Part shown: piece after piece, positions 48,214-57,467 of the stretch | How the letters are laid out: every line of letters starts with the position of its first letter | Position numbering within the stretch: position 1 is the stretch's first letter | Source of the DNA: Candidatus Methanomethylophilus alvi Mx1201 | GTDB lineage: Archaea > Thermoplasmatota > Thermoplasmata > Methanomassiliicoccales > Methanomethylophilaceae | Assembly (NCBI RefSeq): GCF_000300255.2 | Contig: NC_020913.1 | Location: 1,602,796 to 1,666,795 of the forward strand | Length of the DNA stretch: 64,000 bases | Direction: 5' to 3' | Notes under the pieces: generated by a model | Seen by the model: the letters and a program-made list of their open reading frames with translations, nothing else | What the model was told of the DNA's origin: nothing | Databases searched by the model: none | Position numbers and translations under genes: made by a program

Positions 48214-48512
48214 AGGGTCACCGCCTGTGCGTGCTTGACCCCTCCGATCACCATCACGGCGTCCGGGTCCACTATGCCCTCGGCTATGGCAAGGTCTACG
48301 ACCCTGTTCCCGACGAGATTTATGATGGTGAACGTACCGAGACGGGTCCTGAGCTCCTCCTCCTCGATGATGTCCCCTCCGTAGAAGCCCTCCCCCACGG
48401 TTATGCGAAGGTCTCCTTCGGAGAACGTCTGACCCAGGATCTCCTCGTCGCAGACGGCGAGTATGACCTCTTCGGGATGCCTGTGGGCCTTGAAATAGAA
48501 ATTTCCTGCCAT
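48210..48512 (-). CDS. DUF424 family protein
   Basis: 100 aa. FYFKAHRHPEEVILAVCDEEILGQTFSEGDLRITVGEGFYGG is the DUF424 signature, an archaea-wide small protein of unknown function. Found between mcm and nmd3, an arrangement that suggests replication or ribosome assembly. It follows mcm by four nucleotides. Confidence 0.88.
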   Translation of the reverse strand: MAGNFYFKAHRHPEEVILAVCDEEILGQTFSEGDLRITVGEGFYGGDIIEEEELRTRLGTFTIINLVGNRVVDLAIAEGIVDPDAVMVIGGVKHAQAVTL

Positions 48513-48516
48513 TTGC

Positions 48517-50628
48517 TCAACCTTTGTTGGTAAGTCTGTATATGACCTTGTTGTTTCCGTCCGGGACCTGATAGATCGTACCGGAACCCTTCATCCTCTG
48601 CAGAAGACGTCTGACCTCGGTCTCGCTGATGCCGTTGGCCGCGGCCTGGGTGACGATCTCCTCCTCTTCCATGCCTCCCGGCTCGAGTCTCATGATGGCC
48701 TCTATGGTCGGGATCCCCTTGCGGTCCTTGGACGAGATGCCGCTCGTTATGGAATCGATGTCGAACCCTCCGCTCTCGGTACCCGCGATCTTCTTCAGAT
48801 AGTACCTGATGAGGTCTATGGCCCTCTTGGCGTCCTGGGCCTCCACGACGGGACTGAGTCTCATCCTGGCGGAAGCCTCCGATAGACGCACATAGGCCTC
48901 CAGCTGCCTGGCGGTTATGGGCACGGAACCGGTGTCGTCGCCGGACTTCCTTATGGACATGTAATCATTCTGGATCATGTCCACCGCATCCTGCTTCATG
49001 ACCGGTATTATACGCTTGGAATATGCGACATATTTCCTCAGGGTCTCGACGTCGTAACGCGGCATGATGGACTGGGTGTTCTCCTTTATCATCTTGAGAT
49101 CCACCCCGTCCAGTTCGACGGTCTCGTCCACCTGGAGGGCCTCTCCGCGCCTGTGTACTTTCAGGATGTGTTCCGTGATGTCGCGGTCCCTCTTCTCGTC
49201 CGGCTTGTCGGTGCGGACGAATATGAGGTCGAAACGGGACATCAATGCGGGAGGCAGGTCGATCTGGCTGACGATGGTGCTGTTCTCGAGGTCGAACCTC
49301 CCCAGTTTGGGGTTGGCGGCGGCGAGCATGGAACACCTGCACTGGAGGGAGGCGGTTATCCCCGCTTTAGCCACGGAGATTCTCTGGGACTCCATCGCCT
49401 CGTGCAGGGACGACCTGTCCTCGGTGGACATCTTGTCGAGCTCATCGATACAGGCGAGACCCTTGTCCGCCAAGACGAGGGCTCCCGCCTCGAGGGCCCA
49501 TTCCCCTGTGAACTCGTCCCTGACCGCGGCGGCCGTGAGACCTGCGCCGGATGCGGACTTCCCGGATGCATAGATGCCCCTGGGGGCCATGGAGGACATG
49601 TAACGCAGGATCTGGGACTTTGCGACACCGGGGTCTCCGATGAGCAGGATGTGGATGTCTCCCCTGATGACGGACCCGTCGTCCATGACCTTACGCGTCC
49701 CGCCGAACAGCTGCAGGGCTATGGCCGCCTTCTCCTCGTTCATACCTTTGATGGTGGGCGATATGGAGGCGATTATGTTGTCGAACAGGTCCGGATCCTT
49801 CGACATCTCGATGATCGCCTTCTCGTCCTCCTCGGTGATCTGGATCTCGTCGTACTCGTGCTGCTCGAACTCTATGGACACAACGTCCACGAACACTTCG
49901 AAGACGGTCGTCTTCACCCTTTCCGTCTTCTCGGCGGAACGGATTATACCGTTTATCGTGACCCTGTTTCCGGGGGTGATTATCCCGGCCACGTCGTCGT
50001 CTATGTACCCGCTGAGCCTCTGGGGCTGCGCCCCTCCTTTGAGACCTTCGGGACTTTCCTGTATCTCGACCTTCTGGGTATCGGTATAGATCGACTGCTC
50101 CTCGTCCAGGATGAAGCGGTTGGCCGTCTTGTTGCAGTTCCCGTTGGGATTGGGGCACATGAGCGGCTCCTGCAGAAGCATCCCGTCCTGCGGCTGCCAG
50201 ATGGGGGCCCCGCAGCGGGCACAGGTGAAAAGTGCCAGCGTCATCCTCGGCTTCACGGGGGTGACCTTTTTGACTAGTCCCTCCAAGGCGACCATCTTGT
50301 TGAGGTGCCTGGCCCTGAGGTTCCTTATCCCGACCTTGGCGTCGCGGGGCAGTCTGATCAGCCTTATGTTGATCTTGTTGACCGGGTCCCAAGTAGGGGG
50401 CATGGCCTCCTTGGCCACCTCCTCGGCCAACTTGATGCAACGGTCCGGTTCCTCTAGGACGAACGTGGCGAAATCCGAGTTGTACATGTCCATGTCGTCG
50501 TATTTCACGAACAGACTCTTCTTCTCTGGATATGTATCGGCAATCTCCCTCAATGCCTGCCGATACTCGTCCCTGCCGAAGATGGATTCCCATCCCTCGG
50601 TGATCTCAGCGTCCTGGAAGTTCGTCAT
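48517..50628 (-). CDS. mcm: MCM replicative helicase
   Basis: 703 aa from ATG 50628. N-terminal OB-fold domain with a zinc motif (CARCGAP...CPNPNGNC), then the AAA core: GDPGVAKSQILRY (Walker A, near residue 335), ACIDELDKM (Walker B), AAANPKLGRFD (sensor 1) and SRFDLIFV (arginine finger). The C-terminal winged helix ends the protein. It unwinds DNA at archaeal forks. Second gene of a six-gene operon; the small ORF upstream ends just before its start. Confidence 0.96.
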   Translation of the reverse strand: MTNFQDAEITEGWESIFGRDEYRQALREIADTYPEKKSLFVKYDDMDMYNSDFATFVLEEPDRCIKLAEEVAKEAMPPTWDPVNKINIRLIRLPRDAKVGIRNLRARHLNKMVALEGLVKKVTPVKPRMTLALFTCARCGAPIWQPQDGMLLQEPLMCPNPNGNCNKTANRFILDEEQSIYTDTQKVEIQESPEGLKGGAQPQRLSGYIDDDVAGIITPGNRVTINGIIRSAEKTERVKTTVFEVFVDVVSIEFEQHEYDEIQITEEDEKAIIEMSKDPDLFDNIIASISPTIKGMNEEKAAIALQLFGGTRKVMDDGSVIRGDIHILLIGDPGVAKSQILRYMSSMAPRGIYASGKSASGAGLTAAAVRDEFTGEWALEAGALVLADKGLACIDELDKMSTEDRSSLHEAMESQRISVAKAGITASLQCRCSMLAAANPKLGRFDLENSTIVSQIDLPPALMSRFDLIFVRTDKPDEKRDRDITEHILKVHRRGEALQVDETVELDGVDLKMIKENTQSIMPRYDVETLRKYVAYSKRIIPVMKQDAVDMIQNDYMSIRKSGDDTGSVPITARQLEAYVRLSEASARMRLSPVVEAQDAKRAIDLIRYYLKKIAGTESGGFDIDSITSGISSKDRKGIPTIEAIMRLEPGGMEEEEIVTQAAANGISETEVRRLLQRMKGSGTIYQVPDGNNKVIYRLTNKG

Positions 50629-50629
50629 C

Positions 50630-50884
50630 TCATTGTCCCCCTGCAATCGTTCGGTGCCCGGCCTTCGAACGGCACTCCTCATCCGCCCACCAGATCCATC
50701 CGCCGTCATCGAAGGAGACCTTGCCTTTGACAAGCCCCTCCTTGCGGTATTTGTTCATGGTCTTGATGAGGTCGTCCGGACACCTGTATTTGAAGTACTC
50801 CTCGAGCCTCGCGGCGGCCTCGTTCGTCGATACGCGGTCGTCACCGAGGGCTTTCCAAATCATCTCCAAAAGCTCGTCCGGCAT
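50630..50884 (-). CDS. Small protein upstream of mcm, unknown
   Basis: 84 aa, first gene of the mcm operon. A helical first half (LLEMIWKALGDDRVSTNEAAARLEEYFKY) is followed by a basic segment and an aromatic VSFDDGGWIWWADEECRSKAG. It may be a small winged-helix-like unit tied to replication by position alone. I do not recognise the family. Confidence 0.65.
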   Translation of the reverse strand: MPDELLEMIWKALGDDRVSTNEAAARLEEYFKYRCPDDLIKTMNKYRKEGLVKGKVSFDDGGWIWWADEECRSKAGHRTIAGGQ

Positions 50885-50968
50885 AGCTCTCGAGACATGG
50901 TCAACTGCTAAAATAACCTTACTGAAAAAAATACGCTCGCGATGAAATGGCGGGGAGGCCCAGGGAGA

Positions 50969-51493
50969 TCACCGTTCCCCGGCCGACCCGACTATGGATT
51001 CCACATATTCGTCGGACATCCTCTGCACGTCGTCCGAGTCCTTGGCCGTCCTGTAGTCGTCCAGGAGCGCCTTGTTCAGGGTCACGAACTCCGGGGCCCA
51101 GTTGAAACGGGGCATGAAGAGCTCCGCCTGCTCGTCCTGACCCATTATTATGAGCGATGCGAGGACGGCCTCGGCACTGTTGAGTCTCCATGGCTTCCCC
51201 CAGTTGATGGGATTCGCCGCCACCAGATACGGCAGCTTCCTCGCCTTCTCCCCGCGGATGTGGGGGATCTCGTCTATGTGGGTCCACGTGAGGTCGAGGA
51301 CGACCAGCCCTCTGTGCGCATACTTGACGTCCGCCGGACTGAGGGTCTTCTCCCCGAACGGGGAGAGGACGACCGACCCGGGAGGGATCCTGTTCAGAGG
51401 GACCTCCTTGGCCAATCCGAACTTCTCCATGCGCTTGGCCGTGCATTTCTTCGGATCGCACTGATCCTTGTCATAGACGAGTACGGGAATCAT
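50969..51493 (-). CDS. tsr3: Tsr3-type rRNA aminocarboxypropyltransferase
   Basis: 174 aa. The Tsr3 (DUF367) blocks DPKKCTAKRMEKFGL, the LSP stretch, GLVVLDLTWTHI, LPYLVAANPINWGKPWRLNSAEAVLA and FNWAPEFVTLNKALL are clear. It transfers the aminocarboxypropyl group of SAM to a hypermodified uridine in small-subunit rRNA. The start overlaps the stop of the phosphatase-like gene (ATGA). Confidence 0.92.
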   Translation of the reverse strand: MIPVLVYDKDQCDPKKCTAKRMEKFGLAKEVPLNRIPPGSVVLSPFGEKTLSPADVKYAHRGLVVLDLTWTHIDEIPHIRGEKARKLPYLVAANPINWGKPWRLNSAEAVLASLIIMGQDEQAELFMPRFNWAPEFVTLNKALLDDYRTAKDSDDVQRMSDEYVESIVGSAGER

Positions 51494-51972
51494 GCGGATA
51501 CCAACGACCTCAACTTATCGGGGTCGTCCATGTTCTCCTTGACCCATGCGCTGACACGGTCCGCCATGGCCAGGAGCTGTTCGGCGAGTTCGGCGTCGTC
51601 CGTGGCGGTGAACTCGTCCCTGCACCCCATGTGGGCGCAGATCTGCCTCCCCTGCCAGGGAGACTTATGTGCCAGACTGTCGAATACACCCTTCTCGGTA
51701 TAGACTACTATGTCGAACTGGTTGTCCTTGGGCAGGAAGCGTTCGTCGGCGAAATCCTTGGAGACCTGGTCCCTGAGGTCCTCCCCGTTGCAGTACATGA
51801 CGGACAGGAGGTCGCAGTCCACGATCTCGTGTTTGGGTCCGGCGCTGTAGACGTCGTACAGCCCGGGATAGAACTTTCTTGTGTAGTACTCCGCCAGCTG
51901 CGAGGACAGGTCGTTCAGGCTGTCCACGAAGAGGACGCTGCATTTCTTCTCTGCTTTCTTTAGGAGGGCCAT
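51490..51972 (-). CDS. LMW protein tyrosine phosphatase-like fold lacking the catalytic motif
   Basis: 160 aa. The first half reads CSVLFVDSLNDLSSQLAEYYTRKFYP, as low-molecular-weight phosphatases/arsenate reductases (usually VLFVCxxNxxRS), and later VYSAGPK fits the fold. The P-loop Cys is Asp and the Arg is Leu, and the C-terminal half carries a DNQFDIVVYTEKGV stretch where DPY loops occur. It looks catalytically dead or repurposed, perhaps a binding protein. Coupled to tsr3. A TGTGCCAGA word occurs at 51668. Confidence 0.68.
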   Translation of the reverse strand: MALLKKAEKKCSVLFVDSLNDLSSQLAEYYTRKFYPGLYDVYSAGPKHEIVDCDLLSVMYCNGEDLRDQVSKDFADERFLPKDNQFDIVVYTEKGVFDSLAHKSPWQGRQICAHMGCRDEFTATDDAELAEQLLAMADRVSAWVKENMDDPDKLRSLVSA

Positions 51973-52086
51973 GATGGAGCGACGATGCCGAACAACACCA
52001 TTAAATTATCGTACGTCCCATTGAAGTGACGCTGCGATGATGATCGTTTCATTGAGCTGATCATTGATGATTGACGGGCGAGCTGA

Positions 52087-52100
52087 GCAGTATTTATTGA
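52087..52100 (+). promoter_or_regulatory. TATA-like element upstream of the HPS-RraA fusion
   Basis: GCAGTATTTATTGA, 34-47 nt before the ATG at 52134; AAAGG at 52117-52120 is a weak Shine-Dalgarno. Confidence 0.4.
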
Positions 52101-52133
52101 CCATTCAAATATGCGAAAGGATATGGCTTCGCC

Positions 52134-53426
52134 ATGGAACCGGTTTTGCAGGTAGCCCTCGACATGATGCAGCTCAAAAGGAGCGTCGGCATCGCGAAGG
52201 AAGCGGTCGAGGGCGGAGCCGATTGGATCGAGGTCGGCACCCCCCTCATCAAGAGCGAGGGTACCGAGGCCGTCCGCACTATGAAGAGGACATTCCCCGG
52301 CCGCAGGATCGTGGCCGACACCAAGACCATGGACACGGGGGCGTTCGAAGTGGAGATCATGGCGAAGGCGGGGGCGGACATCGTCACCGTCCTCGGACTT
52401 GCGGAAGACTCCACGATATCGGAGGCCGTAGAATCAGGAAGGAAATACGGTACCGAGATAATGGTCGACATGATCAATGTGCCAGATAAGGTGAGGAGGG
52501 CGAAAGAGGTCGAGAAACTCGGCGTCGCATACATCTGTCTCCACATGGGTATCGATACCCAGATGAGAGGAGAGGAGGCCCCTGTCGACATCCTCCGCGA
52601 GATCGTCGGAGCGGTATCCGTCCCTGTGGCCGTCGCCGGAGGCATCACTGCGGACACCGTTCCGGAATACATAAACGCAGGTGCCTACGACATCATAGTC
52701 GGGGGAGGGATAACCAAGACCGACGACATCAGAGGTGCGGCCGCCAATATGAAGAAGGCCATGAAAGGTCTTGCGATCGACAGCGTGGTGGCCAAGAAGT
52801 ACACGGAGGACGACCTCTTCGAAGCGTTCTCCAAGGTATCCACCTGCAACATATCCGATGCATACCACAAGAAAGGCGTGATATTCGGACTGCACCCGTA
52901 CATACAGCGCAACGCCAAGATGGTCGGCAGGGCCCTGACCGTCCAGACCGCCAACGGCGACTGGGCGAAGCCCGTGGAGGCCATAGACCTGGCCAAACCG
53001 GGAGACGTCATCGTCGTCGACGTGGGAGGAGGACCCATCGCGGTATGGGGAGAACTCGCCTCCAACTCCGCCATGAACATGGGTGTCAAAGGCATAGTGA
53101 TCGATGGGGCGATAAGGGATATAGACGACATACAGAACCTCGGATTCCCCGCATTCGCCAGGAGCGCCGTCCCGTGTGCCGGGGAAGCGAAGGGCTACGG
53201 AGGGATCGGCGTGGAGATCACGGTCGGGGGACAGAGGGTCCGTACCGGCGACTGGATAATCGGCGACGAGAGCGGACTGATCGTAGTCCCCAAGGAAGAG
53301 GCCGTCGAGGTGGCCAACCGCGCCCTCGACGTCCATGAACACGAGACCCGCACCCGTGAGGAGATCAGGAGGGGCTCCACCCTCTCGAAGGTGAACGAAC
53401 TCTCCAAGTGGGAACCCGTCAAATAA
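52134..53426 (+). CDS. 3-hexulose-6-phosphate synthase fused to an RraA-like domain
   Basis: 430 aa. Residues 1-210 are the TIM-barrel HPS (ALDMMQLKRSVGIAKEAVEGGADWIEVGTPLIKSEG, VADTKTMDTG, GGITADTVPEYINAGA), relating formaldehyde and ribulose-5-phosphate to hexulose-6-phosphate. Residues 225-430 are an RraA-like/aldolase domain (TCNISDAYHKKGVIFGLHP, DVGGGPIAVWGELAS, IDGAIRDIDDIQNLGFPAFAR). This fusion occurs in several archaea. In methanogens without an oxidative pentose pathway, HPS run backwards can make ribulose phosphate for nucleotides. TAA stop, strong terminator. Confidence 0.88.
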   Translation: MEPVLQVALDMMQLKRSVGIAKEAVEGGADWIEVGTPLIKSEGTEAVRTMKRTFPGRRIVADTKTMDTGAFEVEIMAKAGADIVTVLGLAEDSTISEAVESGRKYGTEIMVDMINVPDKVRRAKEVEKLGVAYICLHMGIDTQMRGEEAPVDILREIVGAVSVPVAVAGGITADTVPEYINAGAYDIIVGGGITKTDDIRGAAANMKKAMKGLAIDSVVAKKYTEDDLFEAFSKVSTCNISDAYHKKGVIFGLHPYIQRNAKMVGRALTVQTANGDWAKPVEAIDLAKPGDVIVVDVGGGPIAVWGELASNSAMNMGVKGIVIDGAIRDIDDIQNLGFPAFARSAVPCAGEAKGYGGIGVEITVGGQRVRTGDWIIGDESGLIVVPKEEAVEVANRALDVHEHETRTREEIRRGSTLSKVNELSKWEPVK

Positions 53427-53441
53427 AACCGATAAAATATG

Positions 53442-53464
53442 GGGTCGGCCGGCAAGGCCGACCC
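53442..53464 (+). terminator. Intrinsic-type terminator of the HPS-RraA gene
   Basis: GGGTCGGCC, loop GGCAA, GGCCGACCC, then a T-rich tract (TCTTTTT and beyond). Confidence 0.75.
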
Positions 53465-53480
53465 GTCTTTTTGAATTTTT

Positions 53481-54425
53481 TTACTGGTAAGACAGTTTGG
53501 TGGAGGACGAATCCTCGTCGGGGGTGTAGGCGGGAACCGAACCCTTCGACATGGCGTCGGCGAGTATCTCGAGCCTTCTGATCCTCTCGTCGGTCGAGGG
53601 ATGGGTGCTGAACATCCTGACCATGAAACCCTCCCTGCACGGATTGCTGATCCACATGTTGGCATGGGCCGTGTCGTTATAGTGGTTGTTGGGGTTGTTC
53701 ATGCATCCGCTCTCCAATTTCCTGAGAGCGTTGGCGAGGTCGAGAGGTTTACCGGTGATCCTGGCACCGGTCTCGTCCGCCAGATACTCGCGGTTCCTGG
53801 AGACGGCCAACTGGAGTATGAGTCCGGCGATGGGGGCGAGGATCGCACACAGAACCGCTATCACCAACATGACCGCATTGTTGTCCCTGTCGCGGTCGCC
53901 GGCACCGAACATGGTCCCGTAAAAGAACATACGGGCCGCGTAGGTCAGGACGGACACCATGCAGGATGCGACGGACATGACCAATATGTCCCTGTTCTTG
54001 ACGTGGGACATCTCGTGGCCGATGACACCTTCCAGCTCGTCGTCGCTGAGTATCCTGAGGATCCCTCTGGTGGCCACGACGGCGGCGTTCTTGGGATTCC
54101 TCCCGGTGGCGAATGCGTTAGGCATCGATACCTCGCTGATCCCCACCTCCGGCATGGGCAGACCCGCCTCGTTGGCGACCTTCTCCACGATGTTGTAGAG
54201 TTTCGGCTCCTCCTCACGTGTGACCAAATGGACACGGTTCGCAGCGAGAGCACTCTGCTTCGAGAAGAAGTATGAGAAGAAGCTCATCAGGACGGAGATC
54301 ACAAGCATGATCCCGAACCCGAGGTATCCGTACCCGAAGAACCATCCGATCACGTATCCGATGGCGACCATGAACAGGGTCAGGATGACGAATATCGAAG
54401 CCGTTCTGAGACGATATGCTTTCAC
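53481..54425 (-). CDS. htpX: HtpX-type membrane zinc metalloprotease
   Basis: 314 aa. Metal-binding HEMSH near residue 138 with the third ligand in REYLADETGA; a pair of N-terminal membrane helices and one more pair after HEMSH. It degrades damaged membrane proteins. GTG start with AAGGAGG seven nucleotides upstream. The STHPSTDERIRRL block is typical of the family. Confidence 0.93.
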   Translation of the reverse strand: MKAYRLRTASIFVILTLFMVAIGYVIGWFFGYGYLGFGIMLVISVLMSFFSYFFSKQSALAANRVHLVTREEEPKLYNIVEKVANEAGLPMPEVGISEVSMPNAFATGRNPKNAAVVATRGILRILSDDELEGVIGHEMSHVKNRDILVMSVASCMVSVLTYAARMFFYGTMFGAGDRDRDNNAVMLVIAVLCAILAPIAGLILQLAVSRNREYLADETGARITGKPLDLANALRKLESGCMNNPNNHYNDTAHANMWISNPCREGFMVRMFSTHPSTDERIRRLEILADAMSKGSVPAYTPDEDSSSTKLSYQ

Positions 54426-54486
54426 AAGATTGCCTCCTTTTTAATATCAATATCCTATGAATGAACTTCTATATAATTTATGAAGT

Positions 54487-55251
54487 TCACACCAGATTGA
54501 ACTCTATGCTCTGACCGGCATAGAAGTCGTTGATCCCTTTGAGACCGAGCGTCACCCTCATCCTGTTTATCCCGTTGACCCCGGTGCAGTGATTGAGATA
54601 CAGTCTCCTGCAGTCGACATCCTTGAGATATTGGGCGTAGAGGTCTGCGAGTTTGTCCTGTTTCTTCAGGATATGGAGTCCTCCGATCAATGCGGTCGGA
54701 TACCTTCCGAACTTGGCCTTGACGGCCTCGAAGACATGGTCGAGACCTGGGTGGCAGCATCCGCTTATCAGAAGCGGGCCGGAAGACGAAGAGATCACAA
54801 GGAAGCTCTCCTCGCTGCCGTTATCCGTCAGCGGAGGGGACACGAACACATGGTCGCTTAATTGGACCCAGTCCGTTATGTCGTGTCTGACCGTCTTCCC
54901 GGTGAACTCCTCGGGCTCGAAGATGCCCGTAGGTCCGAATACGGTCTTCTTTCCGCCCCACGCCCCGGCGGGAGCGTAGATGTCTATGGGCTTCTCCCTG
55001 TCCTTGAGGAAACCGGCGAGACCTCCGAAGTGGTCAATGTGCCTGTGGGACACCACTATCTGATCTATGCTGTCTGGCTCTATATCCAACGAGGACAGGT
55101 TGTGCTCAAGATAACGCGGCCTGTGACCAAGACCGAATAGCGTACGCCTGCCGTCCGCTTCGACGAGGATGGACATCCCGATGGCTCCGATAAGGTTGGT
55201 GTTGGGCAGGGCCCCCTCGTCGTAGACCACGGTTATCTTGACTTTTTCCAT
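54487..55251 (-). CDS. Metallo-beta-lactamase fold hydrolase (COG1237-like)
   Basis: 254 aa. Zinc site SHRHIDHFGG (H69, H71, D73, H74), with a later His-Cys stretch GCCHPGLDHV and GGLHILK, fits the family of archaeal MBL proteins with COG1237, some of which act in pterin synthesis. Substrate unknown. It starts with a plain ATG at 55251 and is transcribed after the TatD-like gene (43 nt apart), so they may form one unit. Confidence 0.82.
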   Translation of the reverse strand: MEKVKITVVYDEGALPNTNLIGAIGMSILVEADGRRTLFGLGHRPRYLEHNLSSLDIEPDSIDQIVVSHRHIDHFGGLAGFLKDREKPIDIYAPAGAWGGKKTVFGPTGIFEPEEFTGKTVRHDITDWVQLSDHVFVSPPLTDNGSEESFLVISSSSGPLLISGCCHPGLDHVFEAVKAKFGRYPTALIGGLHILKKQDKLADLYAQYLKDVDCRRLYLNHCTGVNGINRMRVTLGLKGINDFYAGQSIEFNLV

Positions 55252-55293
55252 AGGTGCGGGAAATATTTCCTAAGTAATAAACAAATGTCTCCA

Positions 55294-56130
55294 TCAACGG
55301 CGATACAGAGAGTCGGGTATGTCCTTGCATATCCTGAAGACCGTCTCCTCGTCGGCTGTGCCAGACGCCAGCATCCATTTGACCTTGTTGGGGACGGTGG
55401 TGACTGACATTATCGCACTGGGCTTCGCGGGGTCGTCGATGTAGTCGGTCTCCAGCATGAACCTGTCGGTACCTTTGGAAAGGGCCTCCTTTATGTTCGT
55501 CTTGGATGCGGGCATGGAGGGCATCACCCCGTACGTCTCCCCGTCGGCGACGAACGGAGGCGACGAGTGCTTCACCACCAGCCCGGGGTCGAGACCTGCA
55601 CTTCTGGCTATGTCCGAGAGACTGCGGTTGGTCTCCGTGGTCCCGGACTCGCAGTGTATGATCACCGGTACATCGTTCTCTTTGGCTATCTCCATCCCTC
55701 TCTTCAGGATCCTGTTGGAACTGTCCCATATGTCCTCGGGACAGTCGAAGTGCGGACGGCCGATCTCTCCGATGGCGACGGCCCTCCCTTCCTCCACCGC
55801 CTTCCCGGCCGCCTCCATGCCCTCCATCATGATGTCCTCGGCCTTCTCCAGACCGTATGCCTCGGCAAGACCTATGAGGAGGACGGGATAGGGCCCGACG
55901 GCGACGTTGATCTCCATGCCGGTGGCCTCCCTTGCCTTATGTGCCAGATCGAAGGTTATCTCATAAGATCTCGCAAAATCCGGACCGTCCTCTATATGCA
56001 CTTCCGGGTAGGGGAGCGTCACCAGGGTCAACGCCGTCCCCCCGGCCGCCTTATAATCCCTGAGGGCGTCCACGTTCCTCCCGTGCGGGCTCATATGGAT
56101 GTGGTTATCGTATACCGGAAGCGGGTCCAT
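55294..56130 (-). CDS. TatD-related metal-dependent hydrolase
   Basis: 278 aa. The N-terminal DNHIHMSPHGRN, E-G motifs (AIGEIGRPHFD), IIHCESGT, VKHSSPP and MLETDYIDD are the amidohydrolase/TatD metal ligands. It matches archaeal COG1831-type proteins; DNase activity is known for some TatD but not shown here. It carries two TCTGGCACA-type words (55357, 55940), one of which falls in an SGT reading frame. Confidence 0.85.
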   Translation of the reverse strand: MDPLPVYDNHIHMSPHGRNVDALRDYKAAGGTALTLVTLPYPEVHIEDGPDFARSYEITFDLAHKAREATGMEINVAVGPYPVLLIGLAEAYGLEKAEDIMMEGMEAAGKAVEEGRAVAIGEIGRPHFDCPEDIWDSSNRILKRGMEIAKENDVPVIIHCESGTTETNRSLSDIARSAGLDPGLVVKHSSPPFVADGETYGVMPSMPASKTNIKEALSKGTDRFMLETDYIDDPAKPSAIMSVTTVPNKVKWMLASGTADEETVFRICKDIPDSLYRR

Positions 56131-56169
56131 GCCCGATTAACGACCTACCTTTAATTAAACACCACGTGC

Positions 56170-57441
56170 ATGGCAGACCGTATGGAACCTGCGAAGGGCG
56201 AGACCCCGGGAGATACGCTGTTGGATGCCAACAACCGTTTCCTTTTCAAGATGTTCAGACGGTACTACCGCTCGTTCAGACCGGAGATGCCGGACAGGTT
56301 CACCCGCAAGGAGTTCGGGTTCATCCCCTTCGGGAAGACGATGCAGAGGCATATGGCGTTCACCAGCCAAGACGACCTCAAGATCTTCATGGCAAGCAAA
56401 GTGCCAGCACATAGCTATTATTCGACATCCTACTATCGCTATCCCTCCAAACCGGTGATGGAGGACAAGGAGTGGATGGGTGCGGAACTCATCTTCGACC
56501 TCGATGCGGACCATCTTGCCGGGGCGGACGAGATGACGTATGCGGAGATGATGGTGCAGATCAGGAAGGAGATGATCGCCCTCTGCGACGACTATCTGTT
56601 CAGCGACCTGGGTTTCTCCGAGGACCAGGTCCACATATGCTTCTCCGGGGGCAGGGGGTACCACGCCCACATAAGGTCCAACGACATATTCACCCTGGGG
56701 ACCCACGAGAGGAGGGAGCTGGTCGACTACATCTCCTGCACCGGCCTGAACCTCGACTGGGTATTCCCCGAGAAACCGTATGTGGCATCGGCCCGCGAAC
56801 GCGGGGACGGGACGACGGTGTCCAATGTGCACACATACCGTCTGATACCCTCCGAGGAGGAGGGCGGATGGAAGCGTAAGATGAGGAGGGCCCTGGCGGA
56901 GATCTGCAAGGACATAGAGGAGAGCGACCCCAAGACGATAAAGAAAAAATACCCGTCCGTGAAGAGCAGCAACCCCACGCTCGCGAAGATGTCCGACCAT
57001 TTGAGAAAATGTGAAAAGGACATGTTCCAGCGGAATTCCATGGCCGACCTGACCTCTACGGAACAGGAGATCCTCATGAAGTGCGCCGCAGACGCCGCAC
57101 CGCTCATGTCGAGCGAGGTCGACAAACCCGTCACCCCCGACATCAAGAGACTGATCCGTCTCCCTGGGTCATTGCATGGGAAGACGGGTCTGCGCGTCTC
57201 CCACATAACCCGCCAACAGCTCACGGACTACGACCCTCTGCAGTATGCCGTACCGGACGTCTATACCGACGACCCGGTCAAGGTCACCATGAGGAAGGAC
57301 ATGGACTTGGACATCCTCGGAGAGCACCTCGTCCTGAAGGGGGAGACCGAGGTCCCCGAATATGCCGCCCCGTTCCTCATCGGAAGGAAATACGCCGACT
57401 GGGGATGGGCTAGCGAGAGAAGCGGCAGGCTGTTCGGGTGA
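56170..57441 (+). CDS. priS: DNA primase small (catalytic) subunit
   Basis: 423 aa. The catalytic Asp pair is D110 and D112 in LIFDLDADHL, with FSGGRGYHAH after it and a zinc-knuckle/helix region later. It makes RNA/DNA primers with PriL. MADRMEPAKG at the start (ATG 56170) has an in-frame later ATG four codons on. Divergent from the TatD-like gene. Confidence 0.94.
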   Translation: MADRMEPAKGETPGDTLLDANNRFLFKMFRRYYRSFRPEMPDRFTRKEFGFIPFGKTMQRHMAFTSQDDLKIFMASKVPAHSYYSTSYYRYPSKPVMEDKEWMGAELIFDLDADHLAGADEMTYAEMMVQIRKEMIALCDDYLFSDLGFSEDQVHICFSGGRGYHAHIRSNDIFTLGTHERRELVDYISCTGLNLDWVFPEKPYVASARERGDGTTVSNVHTYRLIPSEEEGGWKRKMRRALAEICKDIEESDPKTIKKKYPSVKSSNPTLAKMSDHLRKCEKDMFQRNSMADLTSTEQEILMKCAADAAPLMSSEVDKPVTPDIKRLIRLPGSLHGKTGLRVSHITRQQLTDYDPLQYAVPDVYTDDPVKVTMRKDMDLDILGEHLVLKGETEVPEYAAPFLIGRKYADWGWASERSGRLFG

Positions 57442-57467
57442 CATGCCCGCGCGGGTCTGCACAACCT

